Part shown: positions 1-5,688 of the stretch, one piece after another | Layout: each line of letters starts with the position of its first letter | Numbering within the stretch: position 1 is the stretch's first letter | Assembly (NCBI GenBank): GCA_903873565.1 | Contig: CAIQOY010000035.1 | Coordinates: 1-5,922, forward strand | Direction: 5' to 3' | From: an uncultured Actinomycetes bacterium | GTDB lineage: Bacteria > Actinomycetota > Thermoleophilia > Gaiellales > F1-60-MAGs149 | DNA: 5,922 nucleotides | Notes under the pieces: generated by a model | What the model saw: only the letters and a program-made list of their open reading frames with translations | Told to the model about the DNA's origin: nothing | Databases searched by the model: none | Made by a program: the position numbers and the translations under genes

Positions 1-642
1 CTCGACGCCGGCGCGGTTGTACCAGGAGCGGTCGAACAGCACGATCTCGCCGGCGGTCGGCAGGTGCTGCACGTAGCGCTGGAAGTACCACTGGCCGCGC
101 TCGACCTCGCTCGGCTTCTCCAGCGCGACGACGCGCGCGCCACGCGGGTTGAGGTTCTCGGTGAAGCGCTTGATCGAGCCGCCCTTGCCGGCCGCGTCGC
201 GCCCCTCGAAGAGGATCACGACGCGGGCGCCGGTGTCCTTCACCCACGCCTGCAGCTTGAGCAGCTCCACCTGGAGGCGGTACTTCTGCTCCTCGTACGT
301 CTTGCGGCCCATCAGGTTGGCGTACGGGTAGACCGCGTGCCGCCAGTGCTCGACGAGGACGTCGTCGGGGTGCAGGGGCGGCGTGCCGTAGCGCAGGGCG
401 TGCGGCGAGGCCATCTCCTCGGCGACGCTCGCGAGGTCGTCGGGGGCGACGCCCTCGGCGAGGGCCTGCAGCCACTCGGCGACCGCCTCGAGGTCGCTCG
501 GGTCCGCCTTCGCGAGCGCCTCGCGCACCGTGTTCAGCAGCACCTCGTTGGCGCTGTCGGAGCGCTCGCCGACCGCGAACGCCTCGATCCCCTCGGGATC
601 GAGGTCGGGGGCCGTGTCGCCGTCGCTGGCCTTGCGGGACAT
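1..642 (-). CDS. ppk2: Polyphosphate kinase 2 (PPK2), N-terminal 214 residues, cut by the window edge
   Basis: PPK2 enzymes transfer phosphate between polyphosphate and nucleoside di- or monophosphates in the cytoplasm, usually regenerating GTP or ATP. Read from the ATG at 640-642, the frame stays open to base 1. The family core begins near residue 111 with MGRKTYEEQKYRLQVELLKL. The Walker A loop GRDAAGKG is at residues 147-154, the characteristic NPRGARVVAL stretch at about 165-174, and the Walker B segment FDRSWYNR at 203-210. The C-terminal lid and the rest of the kinase fold lie outside the window. Residues 1 to about 100 form an acidic extension ahead of the kinase core. The start is chosen because a TAGGCT hexamer lies 7 bases upstream and no upstream in-frame start is apparent. 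The gene is divergent from the secreted-protein gene at 713. Family assignment is firm; class I and nucleotide preference are inferred. Confidence 0.95.
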   Translation of the reverse strand, partial: MSRKASDGDTAPDLDPEGIEAFAVGERSDSANEVLLNTVREALAKADPSDLEAVAEWLQALAEGVAPDDLASVAEEMASPHALRYGTPPLHPDDVLVEHWRHAVYPYANLMGRKTYEEQKYRLQVELLKLQAWVKDTGARVVILFEGRDAAGKGGSIKRFTENLNPRGARVVALEKPSEVERGQWYFQRYVQHLPTAGEIVLFDRSWYNRAGVE

Positions 643-649
643 GCCGCGT

Positions 650-655
650 AGCCTA
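650..655 (-). promoter_or_regulatory. -10 element of the PPK2 gene, apparently leaderless
   Basis: On the minus strand TAGGCT is followed by seven bases (ACGCGGC) and then the ATG of ppk2, so a start site at the usual distance would fall at the start codon. No clear -35 box is seen. The wider core GCGGCTAGGCTAC (648-660) is identical to that upstream of the aldehyde dehydrogenase (5042-5054). Confidence 0.6.
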
Positions 656-700
656 GCCGCAGCCCGGCACCGGGGATCGGAGGGCGACCGGCCCCCGGGG

Positions 701-706
701 TACATT
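701..706 (+). promoter_or_regulatory. -10 element of the secreted-protein gene, apparently leaderless
   Basis: TACATT is followed by six bases (CCGGCC) and the ATG at 713. It is divergent from the PPK2 promoter, with 45 bp between the two hexamers. No convincing -35 box and no Shine-Dalgarno sequence are visible. Confidence 0.5.
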
Positions 707-712
707 CCGGCC

Positions 713-1849
713 ATGACCCGACGCCTGCGCCCCGCCCTCCTCGCCCTCGCCCTCGCGCTCGTGGCCGTCCCGACCGCCGGCGCCAGCACCTTCGCCGCGC
801 CCGTGCTCCTGCCGGTCGAGAACGGCAACCTCTGGAAGAGCGGCACCCTCTACCAGGGCACGATGCAGGCCCAGGCCGGCGGCGCCACGATGGTGCAGCT
901 GAGCCCGGTCACCCTGACGACGGGCTCCGTGCAGCTCGGCCAGGCGCAGATCGCCACCTACGCCTGCCAGGCGGAGGACAAGAAGGTCGCACCGGCGACG
1001 CGCGCGATCGAGAAGCCCTTCAAGCCGGCCACCTGCACGCTGATCGGCGCGAAGGCGACGGCGATGTCCACGAAGGTGCAGGTCGCCGTGCCGGCGACGG
1101 CGCTCGGCTCGTACCTGTCGGTGCAGGTGACCGTCAACTTCCTCAGGAAGGGCGTCGAGTCGTCCGTCGCGAAGTGGACCGAGGTGCCGGTCTACCCGGC
1201 GAACCCGGTCTCCGCCGGCGCGCCCCTGGCGACCTCGAAGGTCTACGCCGGCGCGCCGACCTCGTACACGACGCGCGCGTGGACCGTCCCGGACCAGACG
1301 AACCCGGTGGGCGACGCGACGCAGGCCTGGGTCTGCCCCGACAAGCAGCCGAACACGAACCCCGACGCGCTCTCGACGCAGGGCTGCAACCGGGTCTTCA
1401 ACGCGCCCGACGCGGCGGCCGGTGACCAGGAGTTCACGCTCAGCGGCCGGATCCGCAAGGAGCACGCCGAGGACCAGTACCTCTACTACGTCTCCTTCAC
1501 CACGATCGACCCGGTCGGCCCGCTCGGCGAGCTGACCTACGAGATCCGCTCGCGCGGCCAGCTGATCAAGCCGATCCCGGCGCCGAAGCCGACCTACGCC
1601 GTCGACGGCCTGACGATCACGGCCGGCTTCACCGCGCTCGAGGGCGTCAGCTACCAGATCAGCGCCCATCGGGCCGGCTCGAACCGGCAGTTCGCCCAGC
1701 GCTGCGCCGCGATCGGCGTCGCCGTCAACTGCCAGGTCACCGTGCTCGCCGGCACCTGGAACGTGTCGATCGTCCCGATCGGCCTGAAGGCCACGGGCAC
1801 GCCCGCGAAGACGCAGGTGACGACGACGGACCCCGCTCCGGCGAGCTAG
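713..1849 (+). CDS. Secreted protein of unknown function with three cysteine pairs (378 aa)
   Basis: I do not recognise a named family. Residues 1-25 form a Sec-type signal peptide: a basic MTRRLRP start, a Leu/Ala-rich core, and a likely cleavage near TAGA-S. The mature protein is rich in beta-prone Val, Thr and Gly. Its only cysteines are six, in three pairs: C85/C108, C208/C225 and C331/C340. The first cysteine of each pair is exactly 123 residues from the next, which hints at three Ig-like units at about 30-160, 170-283 and 290-365. The last unit (around GVSYQISAHRAGS and GTWNVSIVP) resembles a fibronectin type III fold. No catalytic motif, sortase signal or C-terminal membrane anchor is seen, so it is probably exported and disulfide-bonded. 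The start at 713 is chosen for the signal peptide and the TACATT hexamer; earlier in-frame starts would run into ppk2. Its stop lies 7 bp from the convergent hydrolase stop. Confidence 0.85.
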   Translation: MTRRLRPALLALALALVAVPTAGASTFAAPVLLPVENGNLWKSGTLYQGTMQAQAGGATMVQLSPVTLTTGSVQLGQAQIATYACQAEDKKVAPATRAIEKPFKPATCTLIGAKATAMSTKVQVAVPATALGSYLSVQVTVNFLRKGVESSVAKWTEVPVYPANPVSAGAPLATSKVYAGAPTSYTTRAWTVPDQTNPVGDATQAWVCPDKQPNTNPDALSTQGCNRVFNAPDAAAGDQEFTLSGRIRKEHAEDQYLYYVSFTTIDPVGPLGELTYEIRSRGQLIKPIPAPKPTYAVDGLTITAGFTALEGVSYQISAHRAGSNRQFAQRCAAIGVAVNCQVTVLAGTWNVSIVPIGLKATGTPAKTQVTTTDPAPAS

Positions 1850-1856
1850 GCGCGCC

Positions 1857-2840
1857 TCAGGCGCGGACGGCGTCCGCGACGACCCGGTGGACGGCGGCGA
1901 TGTCCGCCGGGTCGAAGCCGCCCATCGCATAGTGCCCCCAGGCGGTCCCGACGACGTGCACCTCGACGTCGGGGATGAGGCGCGCCTGCTCGACGACCTC
2001 CTCCGGCGGGAACAGCCGGTCGCCCGCGAGGGCGACGACGTCCGTGCGGCAGGTGACGCGGGCCAGCGCGGCGGCGAGGTCGCCGCCGTCCGCGACGTCG
2101 GCGCCGTGCCAGCGCTCGAGCTGGCAGAGCAGGTCGTTGGCGTCCTGGCCGCCGTAGTCGGCCTCGAAGACGTCGCGGATGAAGGCGTCGTGGTCGGCGA
2201 CCCCGGCCTCGGCGATGCGGTGCGGCAGGAACGCCTCGTGGGTGGCGCCGAGGATGCTCATCAGCCGTGCGTGGCGGTGGCGGCCGGCGAGGGCGTCGTC
2301 GGGGACGCGCCAGCCCGGTCCGGCGGTGATCGCCTCGCCGAGCGCGCGGGCGACGACCCGGCCGTAGGGCGTGTTGCGCGCGGTGCCGGCGATCAGGACC
2401 AGCCGCCCCACCAGCTCCGGATGGGTGACGGCGAAGCGCAGCGCCTGCTGCGCGCCCATCGAGAAGCCGAGCGCGAGGCGCAGGCGCGTCACCCCGAGGT
2501 GGTCGAGCAGCGCCTTCTGGGCCGCCACGTCGTCGGCCGTCGCCAGCGCCGGGAAGGCCTCGCCGCGCTGGGCGGGCGCCGCGTTCGACGGCGACGTCGA
2601 GGCGCCCGCGCCGAGCATCGCCGGGGTGACGACCGCGCACGCGGCCGGGTCGAGCGGGCCGTCGGGGGCCAGGAACCCGACCACCGAGTCCATGCTGCCC
2701 GAGTACATGTGCGGCAGGAGGATCGCCTCGCCGCCGGTGATCTCGCCGTGGACGCGGTAGGCGAGATGGGCGCCCTCGAGCACCCCGCCCCGGGCCAGGG
2801 GCAGGTCGCCGAGGGGCAGGCGGTCCTCGATCACGGCCAC
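1857..2840 (-). CDS. MetX-like alpha/beta-fold hydrolase or acyltransferase (327 aa)
   Basis: This is an alpha/beta-hydrolase-fold protein laid out like homoserine O-acetyltransferase (MetX). The oxyanion-side segment is AILLPHMYSGSMDSVV (about 39-54). The nucleophile elbow GFSMGAQQAL places Ser127 in a GxSxG motif. The acid is Asp274 in LAGDRLFPPEEV, matching the MetX-style D-x-LFPPE motif, and the base is His303 in WGHYAMGG. A helical insert between about 155 and 245 would form the cap. True MetX proteins are usually longer, and no methionine-pathway gene is adjacent, so I call only the superfamily; an esterase or another acyltransferase is possible. The GTG at 2838-2840 is chosen over the GTG two codons later and over upstream starts because TATCGT sits 7 bases upstream. 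The gene is divergent from the toxin-antitoxin pair. Confidence 0.85.
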   Translation of the reverse strand: MAVIEDRLPLGDLPLARGGVLEGAHLAYRVHGEITGGEAILLPHMYSGSMDSVVGFLAPDGPLDPAACAVVTPAMLGAGASTSPSNAAPAQRGEAFPALATADDVAAQKALLDHLGVTRLRLALGFSMGAQQALRFAVTHPELVGRLVLIAGTARNTPYGRVVARALGEAITAGPGWRVPDDALAGRHRHARLMSILGATHEAFLPHRIAEAGVADHDAFIRDVFEADYGGQDANDLLCQLERWHGADVADGGDLAAALARVTCRTDVVALAGDRLFPPEEVVEQARLIPDVEVHVVGTAWGHYAMGGFDPADIAAVHRVVADAVRA

Positions 2841-2847
2841 GGGCGGC

Positions 2848-2853
2848 ACGATA
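2848..2853 (-). promoter_or_regulatory. -10 element of the alpha/beta hydrolase gene, apparently leaderless
   Basis: On the minus strand TATCGT is followed by seven bases (GCCGCCC) and then GTG. No Shine-Dalgarno sequence is possible in so short an interval. It is divergent from the antitoxin promoter at 2935-2963. Confidence 0.55.
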
Positions 2854-2934
2854 CGCGAGACCGCCGCCGGGGTCCGCGCACGTCCGGCGCGCGTCCGCGC
2901 GGATGCCGCGTCATCGCGTGCGCCACCGGCGGCG

Positions 2935-2963
2935 TTGTATCCACTACTGATGCCACCTATGCT
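2935..2963 (+). promoter_or_regulatory. Promoter of the mazEF-like operon (-35 and -10)
   Basis: TTGTAT (2935-2940) and TATGCT (2958-2963) are separated by 17 bp, the classical sigma-70 spacing. Seven bases then separate the -10 from the ATG at 2971, so the antitoxin message is probably leaderless. This is the best-matched promoter in the window. MazE-type antitoxins commonly repress their own promoter, so an operator may overlap here, but I see no clear palindrome. Confidence 0.7.
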
Positions 2964-2970
2964 GGACGCC

Positions 2971-3219
2971 ATGGCCCCGCGGACGACCACCACGGTGCGC
3001 GTGTACCCGGAGACGCGGGCGGAGATCGCGCGCCGCGCCGAGGCCGAGGGCATCACCGCGGCCGAGCTCCTCGAGCGGCTCTTCGAGCGCCACGCCGACG
3101 AGGACCTGCTCGACCGGATGAACGCGTGGGACGCGGCGCACGCCGACGAGCTGCACGCCCTCGCCCGCGAGCCATACCCCCTCGAGCCGGATGACATCCC
3201 CCCGCGCCCGTCGCGGTGA
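2971..3219 (+). CDS. MazE-type antitoxin with ribbon-helix-helix domain (82 aa)
   Basis: This is the likely antitoxin of a type II toxin-antitoxin pair. The N-terminal half (about 5-42) reads as a ribbon-helix-helix DNA-binding fold: strand TTTTVRVYPETR, helix RAEIARRAEAEG, turn IT, then helix AAELLERLFERH. This class dimerises to bind the operon promoter. The acidic, Pro-rich tail (about 43-82, ending EPDDIPPRPSR) is the part expected to bind and neutralise the toxin. The start at 2971 is chosen over in-frame ATGs at 2950 and 2959 because it begins just ahead of the ribbon strand and lies 7 bases after TATGCT. The toxin gene starts within the last 29 bases of this gene. The fold is recognised by pattern, so the exact family name is uncertain, but the pairing is strong. 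Confidence 0.85.
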   Translation: MAPRTTTTVRVYPETRAEIARRAEAEGITAAELLERLFERHADEDLLDRMNAWDAAHADELHALAREPYPLEPDDIPPRPSR

Positions 3220-3553
3220 GATCTGGCTCGCGGACCTCGACCCGGTCCGCGGCAACGAGCAGGCCGGCATCCGGCCCGTGCTCGTGATCAGCGCGACGCG
3301 CGTCGGCGTCGGGCCCGGCGGACTCGCGATCGTCGTGCCGCTGACGGGGACGCCGCGCGCGAACCAGGGCGCCGTGGAGATCCCCGCGGGCGAGGGCGGC
3401 CTGCGCATCACCTCGTACGCGCTGCCCGTGAAGCTCCGATCGATCGCCCGGGAGCGCCTCGTCGCCCGCTGGGGCGAGGCCTCGCCGGCGACCGTGGACC
3501 TGGTCGCCGACCGCGTGCGGATCGCCGTCGGGCTGCCCGCCGCACGGCGCTAG
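3191..3553 (+). CDS. mazF: MazF/PemK-type endoribonuclease toxin (120 aa)
   Basis: MazF toxins cleave single-stranded RNA at short sequence motifs and arrest growth when not bound by their antitoxin. Typical features are RRGEIWLADLDPVRGNEQAG followed by RPVLVIS (residues 7-34), with the conserved arginine and beta-strand core of the SH3-like barrel, VVPLTGT (48-54), and the late block SYALPVKLRSIARERL (75-90). The length is normal for the family. In that late block many relatives have an acidic residue and Gln before the L/VR, where this protein has V80-K81. The block is otherwise intact. The ATG at 3191 lies inside the antitoxin gene (29-base overlap), has no strong Shine-Dalgarno, and is probably translated by coupling, which keeps toxin below antitoxin. 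A 16-bp hairpin begins 10 bases after the stop. Confidence 0.93.
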   Translation: MTSPRARRGEIWLADLDPVRGNEQAGIRPVLVISATRVGVGPGGLAIVVPLTGTPRANQGAVEIPAGEGGLRITSYALPVKLRSIARERLVARWGEASPATVDLVADRVRIAVGLPAARR

Positions 3554-3563
3554 GGGCCGGCGA

Positions 3564-3609
3564 ACGGGTGCGGGAGGCGGCCCCGTGGGACCGCGCCTCC
3601 CGCACCCGT
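3564..3609. terminator. Perfect 16-bp inverted repeat between convergent genes, likely bidirectional terminator
   Basis: The arms ACGGGTGCGGGAGGCG (3564-3579) and CGCCTCCCGCACCCGT (3594-3609) are exact reverse complements with a 14-base loop. The structure lies 10 bases past the mazF stop (+) and 17 bases past the aldehyde dehydrogenase stop (-), so it is well placed to end both transcripts. No T-tract follows on either strand, which is common for hairpin terminators in high-GC actinobacteria. Confidence 0.75.
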
Positions 3610-3626
3610 GGACGCCCCGGTCCGGA

Positions 3627-4991
3627 TCAGCCGATCCGGATCATCTTGCGGTTGACGAACTCCTCGCAGCCGAAGCGGCCGAGCTCGCGGCCGAAGCCGG
3701 AGCGCTTCATGCCGCCGAACGGCAGCTCCGGCGCGTCGGCGCCCACGACGTTGACGAAGACCATGCCGGCGTCGATCTGGTCGGCGATGCGCAGCGCCTG
3801 GTCCTTGTCGGTCGTGAACAGGTACGAGCCGAGCCCGTAGGGCGTGTCGTTCGCGAGCCGCACGGCCTCGGCCTCGTCCTTGACCTTGTAGACGATCGCC
3901 ACGGGGCCGAACAGCTCCTCGTGGTGGGCGATGTTGTCCGGCGTCACGCCGGTCAGGACGCCGGCCGTGAAGTAGTTGCCGTCGCGCTCGCCGCCGACCA
4001 GCGTGGCGCCGCCCTGGACGGCGCGCTTGAGCTGGTCCTCGAAGCGGTCGGCCGCGACCGTGGACGACAGCGGGCCCATCGCGCAGTCCGCGTCGGTCGG
4101 GTCGCCGGTCTCGACGGCCTGCATCGCCTCGGTGAACTTGCCGAGGAAGTCGTCGTACAGGCCCTCGGCGACCACGAAGCGCTTCGCCGCGTTGCAGGCC
4201 TGCCCCGCGTTGTCGACGCGCGCCGCGACCGCCGACTCGACGGTGGCGTCGAGGTCGTCGGTCGAGAGCAGGATGAACGGGTCGGAGCCGCCCAGCTCGA
4301 GCACGACCTTCTTGAGGTTGCGCCCGGCGATCTCCGCCACGGCCGCGCCGGCCCGCTCGGAGCCCGTCACCGACACGCCCTGCACGCGCGGGTCGGCGAT
4401 CAGGCCGGCGACCTGGTCGTTGGTGGCGTAGATGTTGACGTAGGCGCCCTCGGGGAAGCCCGCGTCGAGGTACATCCGCTGCATCGCCTCGGCCGACTCG
4501 GGGCACTGCGGCGCGTGCTTGAGCAGCACCGCGTTGCCGATGATCATGTTCGGGCCGCCGAAGCGGGCGACCTGGTAGTACGGGAAGTTCCACGGCATGA
4601 TGCCGAGCACGACGCCGACGCCCGAGCGGCGCAGCACTGCGGAGCCCTCGCCCCACGACAGTGCGATGTCCTCGTCGGCCATGAACGCCTCGCCGTGGTC
4701 GGCGTAGTACTCGTAGATCGCCTGGCAGAACTCGATCTCGCCGACGGCCTGGGCGTGCGGCTTGCCCATCTCGCGCACGATGATGCTGGCCAGCTCGTCG
4801 CAGCGCTCGAGGTGCAGCGCGCCGACCTTGCGCACCAGCTCACAGCGCTCCTTGACCGAGGTCTCGCGCAGCCAGCCGCGATAGGTCTCCTCCGCCTTCG
4901 CGACGGCGGCGGCGAGCTCGGCGTCGGTCGACGTCGGGTACTCCTTGACGGTCTCGCCGGTGGCCGGGTTGACAACTGCGTAGTCGCTCAT
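3627..4991 (-). CDS. NAD(P)-dependent aldehyde dehydrogenase, succinate-semialdehyde dehydrogenase (GabD1) type (454 aa)
   Basis: This cytoplasmic enzyme oxidises an aldehyde to the acid with NAD+ or NADP+. It most resembles the short GabD1-like succinate-semialdehyde dehydrogenases (about 455 aa), which feed 4-aminobutyrate or 2-oxoglutarate-derived semialdehyde into succinate. All catalytic landmarks are present: PWNFP with Asn135, LLKHA with Lys158 for cofactor binding, VTGSERAG (208-215) at the dinucleotide fold, LELGG with general base Glu232, NAGQAC with nucleophile Cys266, EELFGPV (358-364), and PFGGMKRSGFGRE (424-436). The start has a GGAGAA Shine-Dalgarno and the expected N-terminus (YAVVNPATGE). 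No GABA transaminase or transporter is adjacent, so the substrate is inferred from family likeness and another aldehyde is possible. It is the only gene here with an evident leader. It converges on mazF across a hairpin. Confidence 0.93.
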   Translation of the reverse strand: MSDYAVVNPATGETVKEYPTSTDAELAAAVAKAEETYRGWLRETSVKERCELVRKVGALHLERCDELASIIVREMGKPHAQAVGEIEFCQAIYEYYADHGEAFMADEDIALSWGEGSAVLRRSGVGVVLGIMPWNFPYYQVARFGGPNMIIGNAVLLKHAPQCPESAEAMQRMYLDAGFPEGAYVNIYATNDQVAGLIADPRVQGVSVTGSERAGAAVAEIAGRNLKKVVLELGGSDPFILLSTDDLDATVESAVAARVDNAGQACNAAKRFVVAEGLYDDFLGKFTEAMQAVETGDPTDADCAMGPLSSTVAADRFEDQLKRAVQGGATLVGGERDGNYFTAGVLTGVTPDNIAHHEELFGPVAIVYKVKDEAEAVRLANDTPYGLGSYLFTTDKDQALRIADQIDAGMVFVNVVGADAPELPFGGMKRSGFGRELGRFGCEEFVNRKMIRIG

Positions 4992-4995
4992 GTGG

Positions 4996-5001
4996 TTCTC
5001 C
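4996..5001 (-). promoter_or_regulatory. Shine-Dalgarno of the aldehyde dehydrogenase gene
   Basis: On the minus strand GGAGAA lies four bases before the ATG at 4989-4991. It is the only convincing Shine-Dalgarno next to a start codon in this window and fixes the start. Confidence 0.75.
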
Positions 5002-5043
5002 GGGTTGGAACGGTCGTCGGGCGCACGCGGCGCCTCGGCGGGT

Positions 5044-5049
5044 AGCCTA
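5044..5049 (-). promoter_or_regulatory. -10 element of the aldehyde dehydrogenase gene
   Basis: TAGGCT on the minus strand lies within GCGGCTAGGCTAC, which is identical over 13 bases to the PPK2 promoter core. The start codon is 52 bases further on, so the message should carry a leader of about 45 bases containing the Shine-Dalgarno. No clear -35 box is seen. Confidence 0.55.
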
Positions 5050-5103
5050 GCCGCGCCGCGCGGGCCGTGCCATCCCCGTCGGCCGCCCGCTGCGCGCGCG
5101 GGA

Positions 5104-5529
5104 TCAGCTGCCGCCGGAGGAGCTGCCGACGCGCGGGCGGCGGCCCGCGGCGATCACGTCGCGCACGGCGATGCCCACGAGGGCTCCGGCCAGGGCGACC
5201 AGCCCGTGCTGCGCCGAGTGCAGGGCCTCGTTCGTCTCGATCGCGGTGTCGAACGGCGGCACGAGCGAGGCGACGTCGAGGGCCAGGGCGACCACCCCGA
5301 GGCCGACGGCGACGTAGGGGTGCAGCGGCTTCGAGCGCAGCCCGTCGCGGATCGCGAAGGCGATCACCGCGACCGGGATGAAGATCGCCGCGTGGGCCGT
5401 GTAGTGCGCGAGGTCCCAGCGCTCGGAGATCGACGCGCCGACGGGCGAGATCGCGAGCAGCGCGACCGCGATCGAGATCGCGACGGCGATGACCAGTCGG
5501 CGCCCGGACTTGACGACGGCCCACTCCAC
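5104..5529 (-). CDS. Small four-helix membrane protein with duplicated HxxxH motif (141 aa)
   Basis: I do not recognise a named family. Four hydrophobic helices lie at about 12-28, 44-60, 72-90 and 104-121, followed by a short Arg/Ser/Gly tail. The two halves superimpose without gaps at an offset of 62 residues: Pro29/Pro91, Glu36/Glu98, His42/His104, His46/His108, Arg61/Arg123 and Asp62/Asp124. Each half is therefore a helical hairpin carrying E-x5-H-x3-H-x14-RD. The paired histidines at the start of helices 2 and 4 could bind a metal or haem, but nothing shown proves it. The layout also recalls VanZ-like four-helix proteins, though the VanZ signature is not clear. The GTG at 5527-5529 is chosen because TAGGAT lies 7 bases upstream. 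The gene lies between a tRNA gene and the aldehyde dehydrogenase, on the same strand, with its own promoter. Confidence 0.82.
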   Translation of the reverse strand: MEWAVVKSGRRLVIAVAISIAVALLAISPVGASISERWDLAHYTAHAAIFIPVAVIAFAIRDGLRSKPLHPYVAVGLGVVALALDVASLVPPFDTAIETNEALHSAQHGLVALAGALVGIAVRDVIAAGRRPRVGSSSGGS

Positions 5530-5536
5530 GGACGTG

Positions 5537-5542
5537 ATCCTA
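5537..5542 (-). promoter_or_regulatory. -10 element of the four-helix membrane-protein gene, apparently leaderless
   Basis: On the minus strand TAGGAT is followed by seven bases (CACGTCC) and GTG. It lies 46 bases beyond the 3' end of the tRNA-Ser gene on the same strand, so this gene need not depend on tRNA read-through. Confidence 0.55.
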
Positions 5543-5551
5543 GAGGATCCC

Positions 5552-5581
5552 CGGCCCGTCCCGAACGCGAGCGCGGGGCCG
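5552..5581 (-). terminator. Possible weak hairpin downstream of tRNA-Ser
   Basis: CGGCCC (5552-5557) and GGGCCG (5576-5581) can pair around an 18-base loop just past the tRNA 3' end. The stem is only six pairs and there is no T-tract, so a termination role is speculative. Confidence 0.25.
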
Positions 5582-5588
5582 ACCCCAG

Positions 5589-5678
5589 CGGAGACGGAGG
5601 GATTCGAACCCTCGATTGAGGTTTACCCCCAATACCCACTTAGCAGGCGGGCGCCTTCAGCCACTCGGCCACGTCTCC
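5589..5678 (-). tRNA. tRNA-Ser (anticodon GCU), reading AGC/AGU codons
   Basis: The minus strand folds into a complete class II tRNA. The acceptor stem pairs GGAGACG with CGTCTCC. The D-arm lies in GCCGAGTGGCTGAAGGC. The anticodon stem pairs CCCGC with GTGGG around the loop CTGCTAA, giving anticodon GCT. The long variable arm pairs ATTGGGG with CCTCAAT, as expected for serine. The T-arm is GAGGG-TTCGAAT-CCCTC. The discriminator base is G, the serine identity base. The next three bases are CTG, so CCA is not encoded and must be added by nucleotidyltransferase. Confidence 0.97.
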
Positions 5679-5688
5679 GGTGCCGGGC

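Noticed and set aside
530..712. Upstream in-frame start for the secreted protein
   Set aside because: It would overlap ppk2 and bury the signal peptide inside the protein. The ATG at 713 has the promoter hexamer and an immediate signal sequence.
653..1930. Long open frame (425 codons) antisense to the secreted-protein gene
   Set aside because: It is Arg/Gly-rich, with no recognisable motif, and mirrors a gene with a signal peptide and normal composition. This is a typical artefact of high-GC codon bias.
1887..3194. Open frame antisense to the hydrolase and running into the antitoxin
   Set aside because: The opposite strand carries a complete Ser-Asp-His hydrolase. This frame has low-complexity Arg/Gly/Ala/Val content and spans two unrelated genes and their promoters.
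2841..3197. N-terminal extension of the hydrolase frame up to 3197
   Set aside because: The extra residues are Ser/Arg/Ala-rich with no fold signal and lie opposite the antitoxin. The GTG at 2838-2840 follows a -10 hexamer at the standard distance.
3550..4656. Alternative minus-strand frame overlapping the aldehyde dehydrogenase
   Set aside because: It is Arg-rich, lies in another frame of a well-supported gene, and passes through the terminator hairpin.
3585..5045. 486-codon open frame antisense to the aldehyde dehydrogenase
   Set aside because: The minus-strand protein has every catalytic residue of its family. The antisense product is a repetitive Val/Gly/Arg/Asp shadow.
5086..5102. Short inverted repeat CCCGC/GCGGG near the end of the membrane-protein gene as a terminator
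   Set aside because: It has five pairs only, in sequence so rich in GCGC that such pairings are expected by chance.
4990..5619. Plus-strand open frame covering the membrane-protein gene and part of the tRNA
   Set aside because: It runs into the tRNA-Ser gene and has the charged low-complexity composition of a shadow frame.
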